NCBI GenBank assembly: GCA_945876155.1
Contig: CAMCMW010000009.1
Location: forward strand, 1 to 14,001
Direction: 5' to 3'
Source of the DNA: an uncultured Ruminococcus sp.
GTDB taxonomy: Bacteria; Bacillota; Clostridia; Oscillospirales; Ruminococcaceae
Length of the DNA stretch: 14,001 nt
Below, piece by piece: positions 5,248 through 12,804 of the stretch (its first letter is position 1; the number at the start of each line of letters is the position of its first letter). A model generated the notes under the pieces. The model had not been told where the DNA came from and searched no databases. It saw only the letters and a list, made by a program, of their open reading frames with translations. The translations under genes and the position numbers were made by a program.

Positions 5248-6018
5248 TTACGCTCTCTTCAAAGACGCCGGCTTATACTGTAATCTCAGCTTATCGGTAA
5301 TAAGCGCAATAAACTCCGAATTGGTCGGCTTGCCCTTGCAGGTGTTTACTGTGTAACCGAAAAATGAATTGAGAGTGTCCAGATTACCTCTGTCCCAGGC
5401 GATTTCGATAGCGTGTCTGATTGCCCTTTCGACCCTTGAAGAAGTGGTGTCAAACTTCTTTGCCACTGTTGGATAAAGCATTTTTGTAACGCTTTCAAGC
5501 AGTGCCTTGTCTTCCAGCGACGCTAAAATCGCCTCTCTCAGATAGTGATAGCCTTTGATATGTGCTGGGACCCCGAGCTGATGTATAACCTCTGTAACGA
5601 CTATCTCCATATCCTGTTTGTCGTCTGCGGAATGTCTGATACCGTTGCCTCTTAAAAGTGACATTATCCTTTCGCCGAGAGCGCTCATGTCAAATGGTTT
5701 CAGCATGAAATAAGCCGCACCGTTCTGCATCACCTGCTGTTCAATAAACGGGTTGTCGTAAGATGATGTAATGATAAATTCCGGACTCTTTCCGCCCAGC
5801 GCCTGAACCTTCTTGATGAGTTCTATTGCGTCCATGTGGGGAAGAATTGCGTCAACCACTACAACGTCAGGTTTGTCATTCTTTATTGTTTCAAACAATA
5901 CACTGCCGTCTTTAGGTCTTGTTACAGCATACATTCCCAGCCCTCTGAGTGTGCTTGCACAGGCAATGCCGTATTCAACGCTGTCATCTCCGATCAGAAC
6001 CTTGATTTTGTTCATCAT
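5248..6018 (-). CDS. spo0A: Sporulation master regulator Spo0A
   Basis: This 256-residue response regulator has a receiver domain with acid pocket D11/D12, phospho-acceptor D56 ([11 protein letters not shown]), T84 and K107 (FMLKPFD). A linker follows, then the Spo0A-specific DNA-binding domain whose recognition helix region reads [18 protein letters not shown]. Phosphorylated Spo0A would start sporulation and bind 0A boxes. The first of two adjacent ATG codons is taken (6018), 9 bases after AGGAGG. In Bacillus spoIVB lies directly upstream in the same direction; here a membrane protein gene lies between and spoIVB is divergent. Confidence 0.96.
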   Translation of the reverse strand: MMNKIKVLIGDDSVEYGIACASTLRGLGMYAVTRPKDGSVLFETIKNDKPDVVVVDAILPHMDAIELIKKVQALGGKSPEFIITSSYDNPFIEQQVMQNGAAYFMLKPFDMSALGERIMSLLRGNGIRHSADDKQDMEIVVTEVIHQLGVPAHIKGYHYLREAILASLEDKALLESVTKMLYPTVAKKFDTTSSRVERAIRHAIEIAWDRGNLDTLNSFFGYTVNTCKGKPTNSEFIALITDKLRLQYKPASLKRA

Positions 6019-6051
6019 TTTGCTCTACCTCCTGATTTTTTCTACAAATAA

Positions 6052-6080
6052 ATAATATCATATAATTCCGACCGACGCAA
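6052..6080 (-). promoter_or_regulatory. spo0A: Candidate spo0A promoter
   Basis: Minus-strand TTGCGT (6075-6080), 17-bp spacer, TATTAT (6052-6057), about 35 bases before the start codon. No clear 0A box (TTGTCGAA type) was seen nearby. Confidence 0.5.
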
Positions 6081-6172
6081 TAGCAATAATTAAATGATTT
6101 TAGCTTATTATGACGCTATTTGTAAAATTTTTGTTACAAATTTGTTAATTTCCTTCCAAACCATGACAAAAG

Positions 6173-6187
6173 AGAGTAAAAAACTCT
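6173..6187 (-). terminator. Weak hairpin after the four-helix membrane protein gene
   Basis: AGAGT and ACTCT flank a T-rich loop; the minus-strand transcript continues CTTTTGTC. The stem is only 5 bp. Confidence 0.35.
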
Positions 6188-6217
6188 GCCGGAACAGATA
6201 TTATAACACCAGGCAAG

Positions 6218-6739
6218 TCAATCTCCCAGAATTTTCGGTGCAGGCATATTTTCCTTTTTTTCCTTTTCTTCACGTTTAAGCCGCCTTTTTACCTTTTCAT
6301 CATAGGAAAAGTACTGCAAAACGGCAGCCGCAATCAGCAGAATAAAGGGTATCAAGGTCGGCAGAATGCGGTTTCTGTACATATCCGACGCCGGCTGCAT
6401 ACTGTACATATCGCTCCAGCCGCTTTCATCGGCAATGTTCATCATTTTTATCATAATTGTCATGGCGGCGGCAAAACCGATAGTTTCGGTCACAACGGCA
6501 GAAATGTTGAATTTCAGCAGGCAAAGAACAACAGCCGCAGTCATCAGAGCGGAGGAAATGACCATAACCGTTCCCATAACAGTAAATTCACTGCCGTACT
6601 TTCCGTAAGTTGAAATCCAGCCAATTCCCGACAGCAGATCCATAAACAGCGGATAAACCGCAGTTGACGCAATAAGGAGTACTTTCAGGAAAACAAGAAT
6701 TATTTTTGTAATTTTTTCTTTTTCAGTAACCCTGTTCAT
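6218..6739 (-). CDS. Unrecognised four-helix membrane protein
   Basis: This 173-residue protein is counted from ATG 6739. Hydrophobic segments lie at about residues 10-36, 53-73, 80-99 and 124-143. A highly charged tail follows, rich in K, R and E (KVKRRLKREEKEKKE), then MPAPKILGD. No family is recognised. No good ribosome site precedes the ATG. GGTGAG lies 16 bases upstream, while TTG (6763) and GTG (6760) starts in frame would add 7-8 residues but have no site at all, so the start is uncertain. It lies between spo0A and spoIVB, on the strand of spo0A, which hints at, but does not prove, a sporulation or envelope link. Confidence 0.65.
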   Translation of the reverse strand: MNRVTEKEKITKIILVFLKVLLIASTAVYPLFMDLLSGIGWISTYGKYGSEFTVMGTVMVISSALMTAAVVLCLLKFNISAVVTETIGFAAAMTIMIKMMNIADESGWSDMYSMQPASDMYRNRILPTLIPFILLIAAAVLQYFSYDEKVKRRLKREEKEKKENMPAPKILGD

Positions 6740-6797
6740 TTTATTTTTTATAGTTCTCACCAACTGTTTTTAAAATTCGGCATAAAACCGTAAGTCC

Positions 6798-6816
6798 TGA
6801 AATTTTAGCAATTTCA
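6798..6816. promoter_or_regulatory. Inverted repeat in the divergent spoIVB upstream region
   Basis: TGAAATT (6798-6804) and AATTTCA (6810-6816) are separated by 5 bases. It lies between the divergent membrane protein gene and spoIVB and could be an operator for either. Confidence 0.4.
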
Positions 6817-6841
6817 CAACATCATAATTACCTTAATAAAA

Positions 6842-6889
6842 CCTTTCTTTTAAGCCAATAGTATTAGTGAAACAACGCTTTAAGAAAGG
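6842..6889 (+). promoter_or_regulatory. spoIVB: Leader hairpin that hides the spoIVB ribosome site
   Basis: CCTTTCTT (6842-6849) pairs with AAGAAAGG (6882-6889), and AAGC (6852-6855) with GCTT (6877-6880), around a small internal loop. The 3' arm is the Shine-Dalgarno of spoIVB, so translation may be limited if transcription starts upstream of 6842. Confidence 0.5.
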
Positions 6890-6898
6890 ACTTGAAAT

Positions 6899-8104
6899 AT
6901 GAAAAAGATATTCAGATCTGCATTTGCAGTTTTAACAATTTTCATTATTAATATCTGCGCAATTGCCGGATATTATTCCGTTAGTCTGCCGGACAGCTAT
7001 TATGTGTCCAAAGGCAGTAATTTAACACTTTCAACAAAATTTTCAATTGAGGCGGAAAGCAATGAGGCTGTGGCATCCTTTGCCGGAGAAACCTCTCCCT
7101 CAGTTGAAACCGCAAATCTCAGGCTTTTCGGTATCGTACCCATAAAGGACGTGGAACTGCACACCGTTGAAACTCCAGTACTCGTTCCAGGAGGAAACCC
7201 ATTCGGCATAAAGCTGCTCATGGACGGCGTAATGGTGGTGGGCATGGGTGAAGTAAAAACCGCTGACGGAATGGTCTGTCCGGCACAGGAATGCGGTATT
7301 GAGGAGGGAAACGTTATCCTCTCCCTGGACGGCAAAAAGCTTTCCTCCAACTCTGATATAACAGAAATACTGTCCGGCTCACAGGGCAATCCTCTTGAAA
7401 TCGTCTACACCGACGGCGAAGAGGAAACAGTTTCCTTTATAACCCCGGCATACTCCCTCTCAGACTGCTGTTACAAAGCCGGTATGTGGGTGAGAGACTC
7501 CACCGCTGGTATTGGTACGGTTACATTTTACGAGCCTGAAACAGGGCGTTTCGGCGGTCTGGGACACCCTGTCTGCGACAGCGACACAGGAGAGATTATT
7601 CCCATATCCTCCGGTGAGGCGGCAGAAGTTGAGATTACAGGGGTAGTCCGTGGAAAATCCGGACAGCCCGGCGAACTCCAGGGCTGTTTCACCTCTCGCA
7701 AAACCTCCGGCATAATCCGTTCCAACAACAAGTACGGCGTTTTCGGTGAGCTTTTTTCCGGTATCCCGAAGTCTGAGGCAGTACCAATGGCGCTCAAACA
7801 GGAAGTGAAAACCGGAAAAGCGTATATTTATACAACAATCGACGAAAGCGGTCCGCAGAAATTTGACATCGAAATCGAGAAAATCGACTGCAAAAGCACC
7901 GGCACAAAAAACATGACCCTGAAAGTAACAGACAAGCGTTTGCTTGAAAAAACCGGCGGTATCGTCCAGGGTATGAGCGGTAGTCCCATTATCCAGAACG
8001 GCAAACTTGTGGGGGCAGTGACTCATGTATTTGTAAGCGACCCTCAGATGGGTTACGGTATTTTCGCCGAAAATATGTACGAATTCGGTATTACAGGTTC
8101 TTAA
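6899..8104 (+). CDS. spoIVB: SpoIVB serine peptidase
   Basis: This 401-residue protein has an N-terminal membrane anchor at residues 8-28, a PDZ domain at about 100-185 and an S55 peptidase domain. The catalytic triad is visible: H223 in GLGHPVCDSDTGE, D345 in VTDKRLLEKTGG and S360 in GMSGSPI. The D-to-S spacing of 15 equals that of the Bacillus enzyme. In Bacillus it is made in the forespore and cleaves SpoIVFA to free the pro-sigma-K protease. The start follows AAAGGA with 8 bases of spacing. Together with spo0A it argues for a sporulating host. No clear sigma-G promoter could be picked. Confidence 0.95.
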   Translation: MKKIFRSAFAVLTIFIINICAIAGYYSVSLPDSYYVSKGSNLTLSTKFSIEAESNEAVASFAGETSPSVETANLRLFGIVPIKDVELHTVETPVLVPGGNPFGIKLLMDGVMVVGMGEVKTADGMVCPAQECGIEEGNVILSLDGKKLSSNSDITEILSGSQGNPLEIVYTDGEEETVSFITPAYSLSDCCYKAGMWVRDSTAGIGTVTFYEPETGRFGGLGHPVCDSDTGEIIPISSGEAAEVEITGVVRGKSGQPGELQGCFTSRKTSGIIRSNNKYGVFGELFSGIPKSEAVPMALKQEVKTGKAYIYTTIDESGPQKFDIEIEKIDCKSTGTKNMTLKVTDKRLLEKTGGIVQGMSGSPIIQNGKLVGAVTHVFVSDPQMGYGIFAENMYEFGITGS

Positions 8105-8108
8105 TAAA

Positions 8109-8145
8109 CCGGGGCGCTACTATGTTCAGTAACGCCCCGGCTTTT
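8109..8145. terminator. Terminator between convergent spoIVB and the HPr gene
   Basis: CCGGGGCG (8109-8116) and CGCCCCGG (8133-8140), with an inner TACT/AGTA stem, are followed by CTTTTG on the plus strand. On the minus strand the stem runs into TTTATTAAG, so it may serve both genes. Confidence 0.85.
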
Positions 8146-8168
8146 GTTCTCAATTAGTAGTTTATTAA

Positions 8169-8432
8169 TCAGTTGCTGAAACCGCTGTCAACAAGTTCAA
8201 CAAGTGCGTCAACAGCCTGCTGTTCATCAGCGCCGTCAGCGATAATTCTGATTGATGTTCCGCCAACGATTCCCAGAGAAAGGATTCCGAGAAGGCTCTT
8301 GGCGTTAACTCTGCGCTCTTCCTTTTCAATCCAGATTGAAGACTTGAATTCATTAGCCTTCTGGATGAAGAAAGTAGCAGGTCTTGCATGAAGTCCAACC
8401 TGATTCTGAACCATAACATCTTTCACAAACAT
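8169..8432 (-). CDS. ptsH: HPr phosphocarrier protein
   Basis: This 87-residue protein has the PTS phosphorylation site H15 (NQVGLHARPA, residues 10-19) and the regulatory serine S46 (NAKSLLGILSLGI, 43-55). Both features of a Gram-positive HPr are therefore present. It relays phosphate from enzyme I to sugar permeases and, when S46 is phosphorylated, works with CcpA in catabolite repression. AGGAGAG precedes the ATG. It is a single gene with its own promoter at 8511-8539; no enzyme I gene is adjacent. Confidence 0.93.
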   Translation of the reverse strand: MFVKDVMVQNQVGLHARPATFFIQKANEFKSSIWIEKEERRVNAKSLLGILSLGIVGGTSIRIIADGADEQQAVDALVELVDSGFSN

Positions 8433-8510
8433 AACAAACTCTCCTATCTTTGCAATAATTGAAAAAACTTGTTTTCATTATTCAATGTTTTTATGTCTTT
8501 TGCTAATTTA

Positions 8511-8539
8511 ATTATACAAGCTATTTTTCCCACAGTCAA
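8511..8539 (-). promoter_or_regulatory. ptsH: Promoter of the HPr gene
   Basis: Minus-strand TTGACT (8534-8539) and TATAAT (8511-8516), 17-bp spacer, giving a leader of about 70 nt. Confidence 0.85.
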
Positions 8540-8758
8540 CGGAAAAATTACACTAAATATACCTTTTCGGCGAAATTTCTACGCTTTGATTAATGTTAAG
8601 ATTTTATGAAGGTTCATATTTGTTTATTATAACGAAGTAATCGGCTGTTAATTAAAATTATTCACTACGTACAATTTTCAACATTAGTTTATATGCACAT
8701 TCAACAGACAAAATTATTCAGCAATATGACAATATACACAAAAAGGAATTAAAATATA
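8540..8758. other. AT-rich intergenic stretch, no feature seen
   Basis: The stretch lies between the HPr promoter and the end of trmD. No open frame with a ribosome site, strong hairpin or repeat was found. No clear terminator follows trmD. Confidence 0.6.
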
Positions 8759-9463
8759 TTATTTTTTACCCGTCTGCTCAATGTACCTTTCATACATATC
8801 CGGACGCTTTTCCTTTGTTATTTCAAGGCTTTTCTCATAACGCCAGTCCGCAATGTTCTTGTGGTGACCTGTAAGCAGTACCGGCGGAACTGCCTCACCG
8901 TCCCATACCTCAGGGCGTGTGTACTGGGGGTATTCAAGGAGACCGGAAAAGTGGCTTTCCTCCTCGTAGCACTCCGGACTTGACAGTACTCCCTCACACA
9001 TTCTTGCCACAGCGTCGGTCACAACTGCGGCAGGCAGTTCGCCCCCTGTCAGAACGTAGTCACCGATAGATATTTCCTCGTCAACTATCCTGTCTAAGAC
9101 CCTCTGGTCAACGCCCTCATAGTGACCGCAGAGTATGAGTATATTTTCCATACACGAAAGCTCCACCGCTCTTGACTGGGTAAACACCGTGCCTTTCGGT
9201 GTCATATATATAGTATGCGGTTTTGCCCCGATTTGTTCACAGACAGCCTCATAACACCGGAAAATCGGCTCTGCCTGCATGACCATTCCCATTCCACCGC
9301 CGTAGGGGATATCGTCAACACGCCTGTGCTTGTCAAGGGTATAGTCCCTTATCTGGTGGCAGTTTATCTCGATTGCACCCTTTTTTCTGGCACGTCCCAC
9401 AATGCTTTCCGCAAGAATGTTGTCAACCATTTCCGGGAAGAGTGTTGCAATGTCAATTCTCAT
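8759..9463 (-). CDS. trmD: tRNA (guanine-N1-)-methyltransferase TrmD
   Basis: This 234-residue SPOUT methyltransferase makes m1G37 in tRNAs, which prevents frameshifting. Visible are the N-terminal MRIDIATLFPEMV, PYGGGMGMVMQ (residues 53-63), the knot motifs CGHYEGVDQRV (112-122) and ISIGDYVLTGGELPA (131-145), the D150...R154 helix and SHFSGLLEYPQYTRP. The start at 9463 follows GGAGGG with 8 bases of spacing and overlaps the end of rimM by 11 bases, so the two are translationally coupled. In-frame starts further up lie inside rimM. rplS, its usual next gene, is absent here. Confidence 0.96.
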   Translation of the reverse strand: MRIDIATLFPEMVDNILAESIVGRARKKGAIEINCHQIRDYTLDKHRRVDDIPYGGGMGMVMQAEPIFRCYEAVCEQIGAKPHTIYMTPKGTVFTQSRAVELSCMENILILCGHYEGVDQRVLDRIVDEEISIGDYVLTGGELPAAVVTDAVARMCEGVLSSPECYEEESHFSGLLEYPQYTRPEVWDGEAVPPVLLTGHHKNIADWRYEKSLEITKEKRPDMYERYIEQTGKK

Positions 9464-9959
9464 CAAAAAGTCCCTCCAGCGGACGGATAAGCATAACCGA
9501 ATTTTCAATATCCGTTTCGATAACAACCTGTTCTATTGCAGGGATAAGGTAGGTTTTTTCGCCGTTTTTTATCTCGTAAACGTCGTTTGCACCAGTCTGC
9601 AGAACGTCCTTTATCTCTCCGTACACCTCGCCGCTGTCAGCGTCCTTTACAGTAAGACCGATAATGTCCTGAATGAAGTAAGTACCCTCGTCAAGTTCAA
9701 CCTCTTCCCTGTCTATGTATACCAGACTGTTTCTGAGATTGTTTGCCGCCTCGGGAGTGTCAATGCCTTCAAGCTTTAAAAGTGCCATGCCTTTGTGTAC
9801 TCTTGCGGACTGGACTGTATAAGCCGTTTTTTCCTTTCCTATATAGAGAACGTCAAATTCGCACAGAAAATCCGGGTAGTCGCACCACGGCATGACCTTG
9901 ACTTCCCCTTTAAGACCGTGAATGTTGACGATTTTGCCGGATTCAAGTAGTTTTTTCAT
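9453..9959 (-). CDS. rimM: Ribosome maturation factor RimM
   Basis: This 168-residue protein begins MKKLLESGKIVNIHGLKGEV, the typical RimM N-terminal barrel start. The PRC barrel follows from about residue 93 (YFIQDIIGLTVKDADSG) and ends IRPLEGLFDEN. It helps mature the 30S head by binding S19. GGAGG precedes the start. It is the first gene of rimM-trmD, behind a leader of about 140 nt. Confidence 0.94.
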   Translation of the reverse strand: MKKLLESGKIVNIHGLKGEVKVMPWCDYPDFLCEFDVLYIGKEKTAYTVQSARVHKGMALLKLEGIDTPEAANNLRNSLVYIDREEVELDEGTYFIQDIIGLTVKDADSGEVYGEIKDVLQTGANDVYEIKNGEKTYLIPAIEQVVIETDIENSVMLIRPLEGLFDEN

Positions 9960-9992
9960 ATCAGACCTCCGTTAAAATGTAGTTTTCAACTC

Positions 9993-10073
9993 ATTACAGT
10001 ATAATCTTCAGATTATGCTGTAATTGCCCGATATGCAGGGAGCAAAGCTTGCTTTGCGTATCTGCAAGGGCAT
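9993..10073 (-). promoter_or_regulatory. Folded leader of the rimM-trmD mRNA
   Basis: Two hairpins lie between promoter and rimM. One is a 15-bp stem at 9993-10007/10010-10024 with one mismatch. The other is a three-tier stem: TGCCC 10025-10029 with GGGCA 10068-10072, GCAG 10035-10038 with CTGC 10062-10065, and GCAAAGC 10042-10048 with GCTTTGC 10051-10057. It matches no riboswitch I know. Confidence 0.55.
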
Positions 10074-10083
10074 TAAAATAAAT

Positions 10084-10134
10084 TATAATAAATGCAATTG
10101 CATTTATTATAGCATATTAAGTTGAAAAGTTCAA
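10084..10134 (-). promoter_or_regulatory. rimM-trmD promoter embedded in a perfect 28-bp palindrome
   Basis: Minus-strand TTGAAC (10129-10134), 17-bp spacer, TG-C-TATAAT extended -10 (10106-10111). Bases 10084-10111 are a perfect palindrome, centred between 10097 and 10098, that covers the -10 and the expected start. It would suit an operator for a dimeric repressor. Confidence 0.75.
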
Positions 10135-10217
10135 GGAGAGTATATCAGAGAAGATTTTGGAGAAGAATAATTTGTGAAAACTGAAATTGTAGTATCACGT
10201 CACGCTTCAAACTTTAT

Positions 10218-10355
10218 TGTAGGGGACGGCGCCCTCGACGTCCCTTTGATTTTCGGTATAACTGCCGGTCGTGCCTTAAAGAATCACATACCATAAACTG
10301 AACAACGAATTGTCCTGTCTGGTCACAGACCGGGCGACCAATGGTCGCCCCTACA
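10218..10355. repeat. 138-bp palindromic repeat element with inverted ends
   Basis: TGTAGGGG (10218-10225) and CCCCTACA (10348-10355) form inverted ends. Inside are GGGACG/CGTCCC and GGGCGACC/GGTCGCCC hairpins and a GTCTG-GTCA-CAGAC hairpin related to one at about 11336. It carries no coding capacity and looks like a MITE or REP-type element. It lies downstream of the hemolysin III gene, where it may stop transcription. Confidence 0.6.
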
Positions 10356-10408
10356 AAATTTATATGAAATCATTTGTATCCCTGGCGTACCAGCAGGAAT
10401 CGAATGTA

Positions 10409-11053
10409 TTACGACGTCAGTGCAATAAGTACTGAGAAATAGTGGAATATACTTCCGGCTACAGTAAACAGATGCCATACCGAATGAAACCATTTTACCT
10501 TTTTTAAAGCATAGAAAATTATGCCGACTGTATAAAGCACACCACCTATAAGAAGATATACCAGCGAAGCAGAAGGGAGAGTTTGCAGCATAGGCTTTAT
10601 TGCAATTATGATTACCCAGCCCATAAGGATATAGCAGACAACCGATGGTTTGCGGAATCGTTCAAGATTTATGGAGTTGAGAACAATACCGACTGCCGCT
10701 GCCCCCCAGACAATACCAAACAGCACCCATCCTAAAACTCCTCTTAAAGGACCAAGTGTGAACGGGGTGTACGTCCCGGCGATAAGGAAGAAAATCGTGT
10801 TATGGTCCATTATCCGGAAGAATTTTTTTGCCCTGACGTTGGTAATTGCATGGTAGAGAGTGGACATTGCGTAAAGAATAATAAGTGACGCACCGTAAAT
10901 ACTTGCGCTGACCACCGCCCACGCATCGGAATAAATTGCTGTAAGTACTATCAGAACCGCAGTTCCTGCAATTGCAAGCAGACCGCCTGTGCCGTGCGAA
11001 ACCGAGTTGAATATTTCTTCGCCTAAAGAATAAGGCTTTTTGATTTTTGTCAT
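10409..11053 (-). CDS. Hemolysin III family (PAQR-like) membrane protein
   Basis: This 214-residue protein has seven likely helices and the family marks: SVSHGTGG (residues 17-24), STLYH with S64-x3-H68, MDH (D83, H84) and the H190-x3-H194 pair (FHSVWH) followed by HYF. These are the zinc-site residues of HlyIII/PAQR proteins. The biological role in bacteria is unclear; membrane homeostasis is the usual suggestion. ATG 11053 is chosen because AGGAG stands 8 bases upstream; a GTG three codons earlier overlaps the ribosome site. It is a single gene with its own promoter. Confidence 0.92.
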   Translation of the reverse strand: MTKIKKPYSLGEEIFNSVSHGTGGLLAIAGTAVLIVLTAIYSDAWAVVSASIYGASLIILYAMSTLYHAITNVRAKKFFRIMDHNTIFFLIAGTYTPFTLGPLRGVLGWVLFGIVWGAAAVGIVLNSINLERFRKPSVVCYILMGWVIIIAIKPMLQTLPSASLVYLLIGGVLYTVGIIFYALKKVKWFHSVWHLFTVAGSIFHYFSVLIALTS

Positions 11054-11093
11054 ATTTAACACTCCTTTTAATTTTATATCACGTTACAGTCCT

Positions 11094-11122
11094 ATTTTAT
11101 ACCCAGATTTACAAAATGTCAA
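11094..11122 (-). promoter_or_regulatory. Promoter of the hemolysin III family gene
   Basis: Minus-strand TTGACA (11117-11122), 17-bp spacer, TAAAAT (11094-11099). Confidence 0.7.
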
Positions 11123-11222
11123 TAATAACATAAAAAAACATGGAAACATAAATATTGAAAATCCCGGCTTTTTTTCACGGAAATCTATTTTTAAAATATA
11201 CGCTGTGAAATTAATCATTTTA

Positions 11223-11296
11223 TGTAGGGGCGACCATTGGTCGCCCGCCAAAAATCCAGTCAAACCGCAACGGGCGACCAATGGTCATACCTACCA
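11223..11296. repeat. Paired palindromic repeat (REP/BIME-like)
   Basis: TGTAGGGGCGACCATTGG then TCGCCCG, a 23-base spacer, then CGGGCGACCAATGGTC. These are two copies of the palindrome in inverted order, the same layout as 4557-4639. The right end is diverged. Confidence 0.75.
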
Positions 11297-11353
11297 TAAT
11301 CCATATTTTACAAAAATTGATTTGTGTGTCCTGTCCGGTCACGGACCACGGAC

Positions 11354-11382
11354 TTGACATTTCCACAAAGTAATGATATGAT
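11354..11382 (+). promoter_or_regulatory. Promoter of the murT-gatD-like operon
   Basis: TTGACA (11354-11359), 17-bp spacer, TATGAT (11377-11382). Confidence 0.8.
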
Positions 11383-11424
11383 TAAATGTAAGTGATAAAA
11401 TATAGAGAAAACAAGGACAGTGAC

Positions 11425-12804
11425 ATGAAAAAACCATTACGATTTTATATCTCTGTTGCCGGCGCAAAGCTTATCATAAAACTCATGCGCCTTATGCACA
11501 GAAACGCAACTAACCTCCCCGGTGAAATTGCACTTATTTTTTACCCCAAACTGCTGAGATATTTTGAAATGCCTGAAACGGTTATAGCAGTAACGGGTAC
11601 CAACGGAAAAACCACCGTTTCCAACCTTATCGGTGAAATTCTCACCAAAAATGGATACGACCACATAAACAACAGCTTCGGCGGTAACGTTGACACCGGT
11701 ATTGCCTCAATTCTGCTGGATAACTGTACCCTTTCCGGCAAATTCAAAAAGGATACAGCGTTATTTGAAATGGACGAGAGAAGTGCGCCCAGACTGCTCC
11801 CCTATCTGCGTCCGGACTGGCTTGTCTGCACCAATCTCCAGCGTGACTCCATGAAGAGAAACGCTCACCCGGAGTTTATTTTCAGAATACTCAATGAAAA
11901 TATTCCCGACAAGACAAAGCTTATCTTAAACGGTGACGACCTCATAAGCGGCAGACTTGCTCTGAACAACAAGAGGGCGTACTTCGGTATCTCAAAGCTT
12001 GAAAACGAGCAGACCACCGAGGACAATATCATCTGTGACATCTCAGACTGTCCGCAATGCGGCACAAAGCTTGATTTCAGTTTCCGCCACTACAACCATA
12101 TAGGACGTGCAGTCTGTCCGAAATGCGGCTTTTCTTCGCCGGAAATCGACTACGACATGAAGTCTGCGGAAAACGGAAAAGCAGTGATTTCAAGCAAGGG
12201 CAGTGAGGAAACATATCCACTGCTCAACAACCGTATTACCGATTATTACAATGTGACTGCCGCTGTGGCGTTCTGCCGTGAATTCGGTCTTTCGGAAAAG
12301 CAGATTGCCGATTCACTCCAGAGCATGAACATTGTCAGCTCCAGATATGAGAGTTTCAGGGCTTGCGGAAAGGAAGTCATTGTTTCACTTGCAAAGGGTC
12401 AGAACCCTGTTGCCTGTTCCGGCGTGTGCGACTTCGTAAGGCGTGAGCCGGGTAAAAAGGCTGTCATTATGATTCTTGAGGACCTTTACGATTCAAAGAG
12501 AACTTCTGAAAACATCGCATGGATTTACGAAACTGATTTTGAATTTTTAAAGGGCAACGGTGTTGAACAGATAATAGTGGGCGGAAAAAGAGCCGCTGAC
12601 TACATCGTAAGACTTCTTCTTGCCGGTATCGACAGGGATAAAATTTTCACCTGCACAGACGAAAAAGACACAGTAAAGCTGCTGAAACCGGAAAAGGTGG
12701 ACAAGATTATGGTTATGTACGACCTTTTCAATGTGGAGTCCTTAAACAGCATTAAATCACAGCTCAGACAGCTTGGAAACGGAGATAACAATGAAAACAG
12801 TTGA
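11425..12804 (+). CDS. MurT-like Mur ligase family protein with altered amidation site
   Basis: This 459-residue protein matches MurT, the lipid II isoglutaminyl synthase subunit. It has the ATP loop TGTNGKTT (57-64), a Zn ribbon C209/C212/C231/C234 inserted in the central domain and a DUF1727-like C-terminus. Canonical MurT amidates the D-Glu of lipid II with ammonia from GatD. Here the C-terminal DGxDxSW segment, which holds the Asp completing the GatD triad, reads DSKRTSENIAW (356-366), without DG or the following Asp. The central NxxRDQxDRYGE segment reads NLQRDSMKRNAHPE (137-150). The start at 11425 follows AAGGA; a GTG at 11392 would be almost leaderless. It overlaps gatD by 14 bases. 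Family membership is clear; the activity is doubtful. Confidence 0.85.
   Translation: MKKPLRFYISVAGAKLIIKLMRLMHRNATNLPGEIALIFYPKLLRYFEMPETVIAVTGTNGKTTVSNLIGEILTKNGYDHINNSFGGNVDTGIASILLDNCTLSGKFKKDTALFEMDERSAPRLLPYLRPDWLVCTNLQRDSMKRNAHPEFIFRILNENIPDKTKLILNGDDLISGRLALNNKRAYFGISKLENEQTTEDNIICDISDCPQCGTKLDFSFRHYNHIGRAVCPKCGFSSPEIDYDMKSAENGKAVISSKGSEETYPLLNNRITDYYNVTAAVAFCREFGLSEKQIADSLQSMNIVSSRYESFRACGKEVIVSLAKGQNPVACSGVCDFVRREPGKKAVIMILEDLYDSKRTSENIAWIYETDFEFLKGNGVEQIIVGGKRAADYIVRLLLAGIDRDKIFTCTDEKDTVKLLKPEKVDKIMVMYDLFNVESLNSIKSQLRQLGNGDNNENS

Noticed and set aside
6798..6829. Sigma-G promoter for spoIVB (TGAAAT and CATAATT)
   Set aside because: The spacer is 19 bp and both boxes deviate from consensus, so the call would be weak.
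9993..10073. Known riboswitch or T-box upstream of rimM
   Set aside because: No T-box sequence or recognisable riboswitch core was seen, so only a structured leader is claimed.
11392..11424. GTG start for the murT-like gene at 11392
   Set aside because: It would lie within a few bases of the predicted transcription start and has no ribosome site; ATG 11425 has AAGGA upstream.
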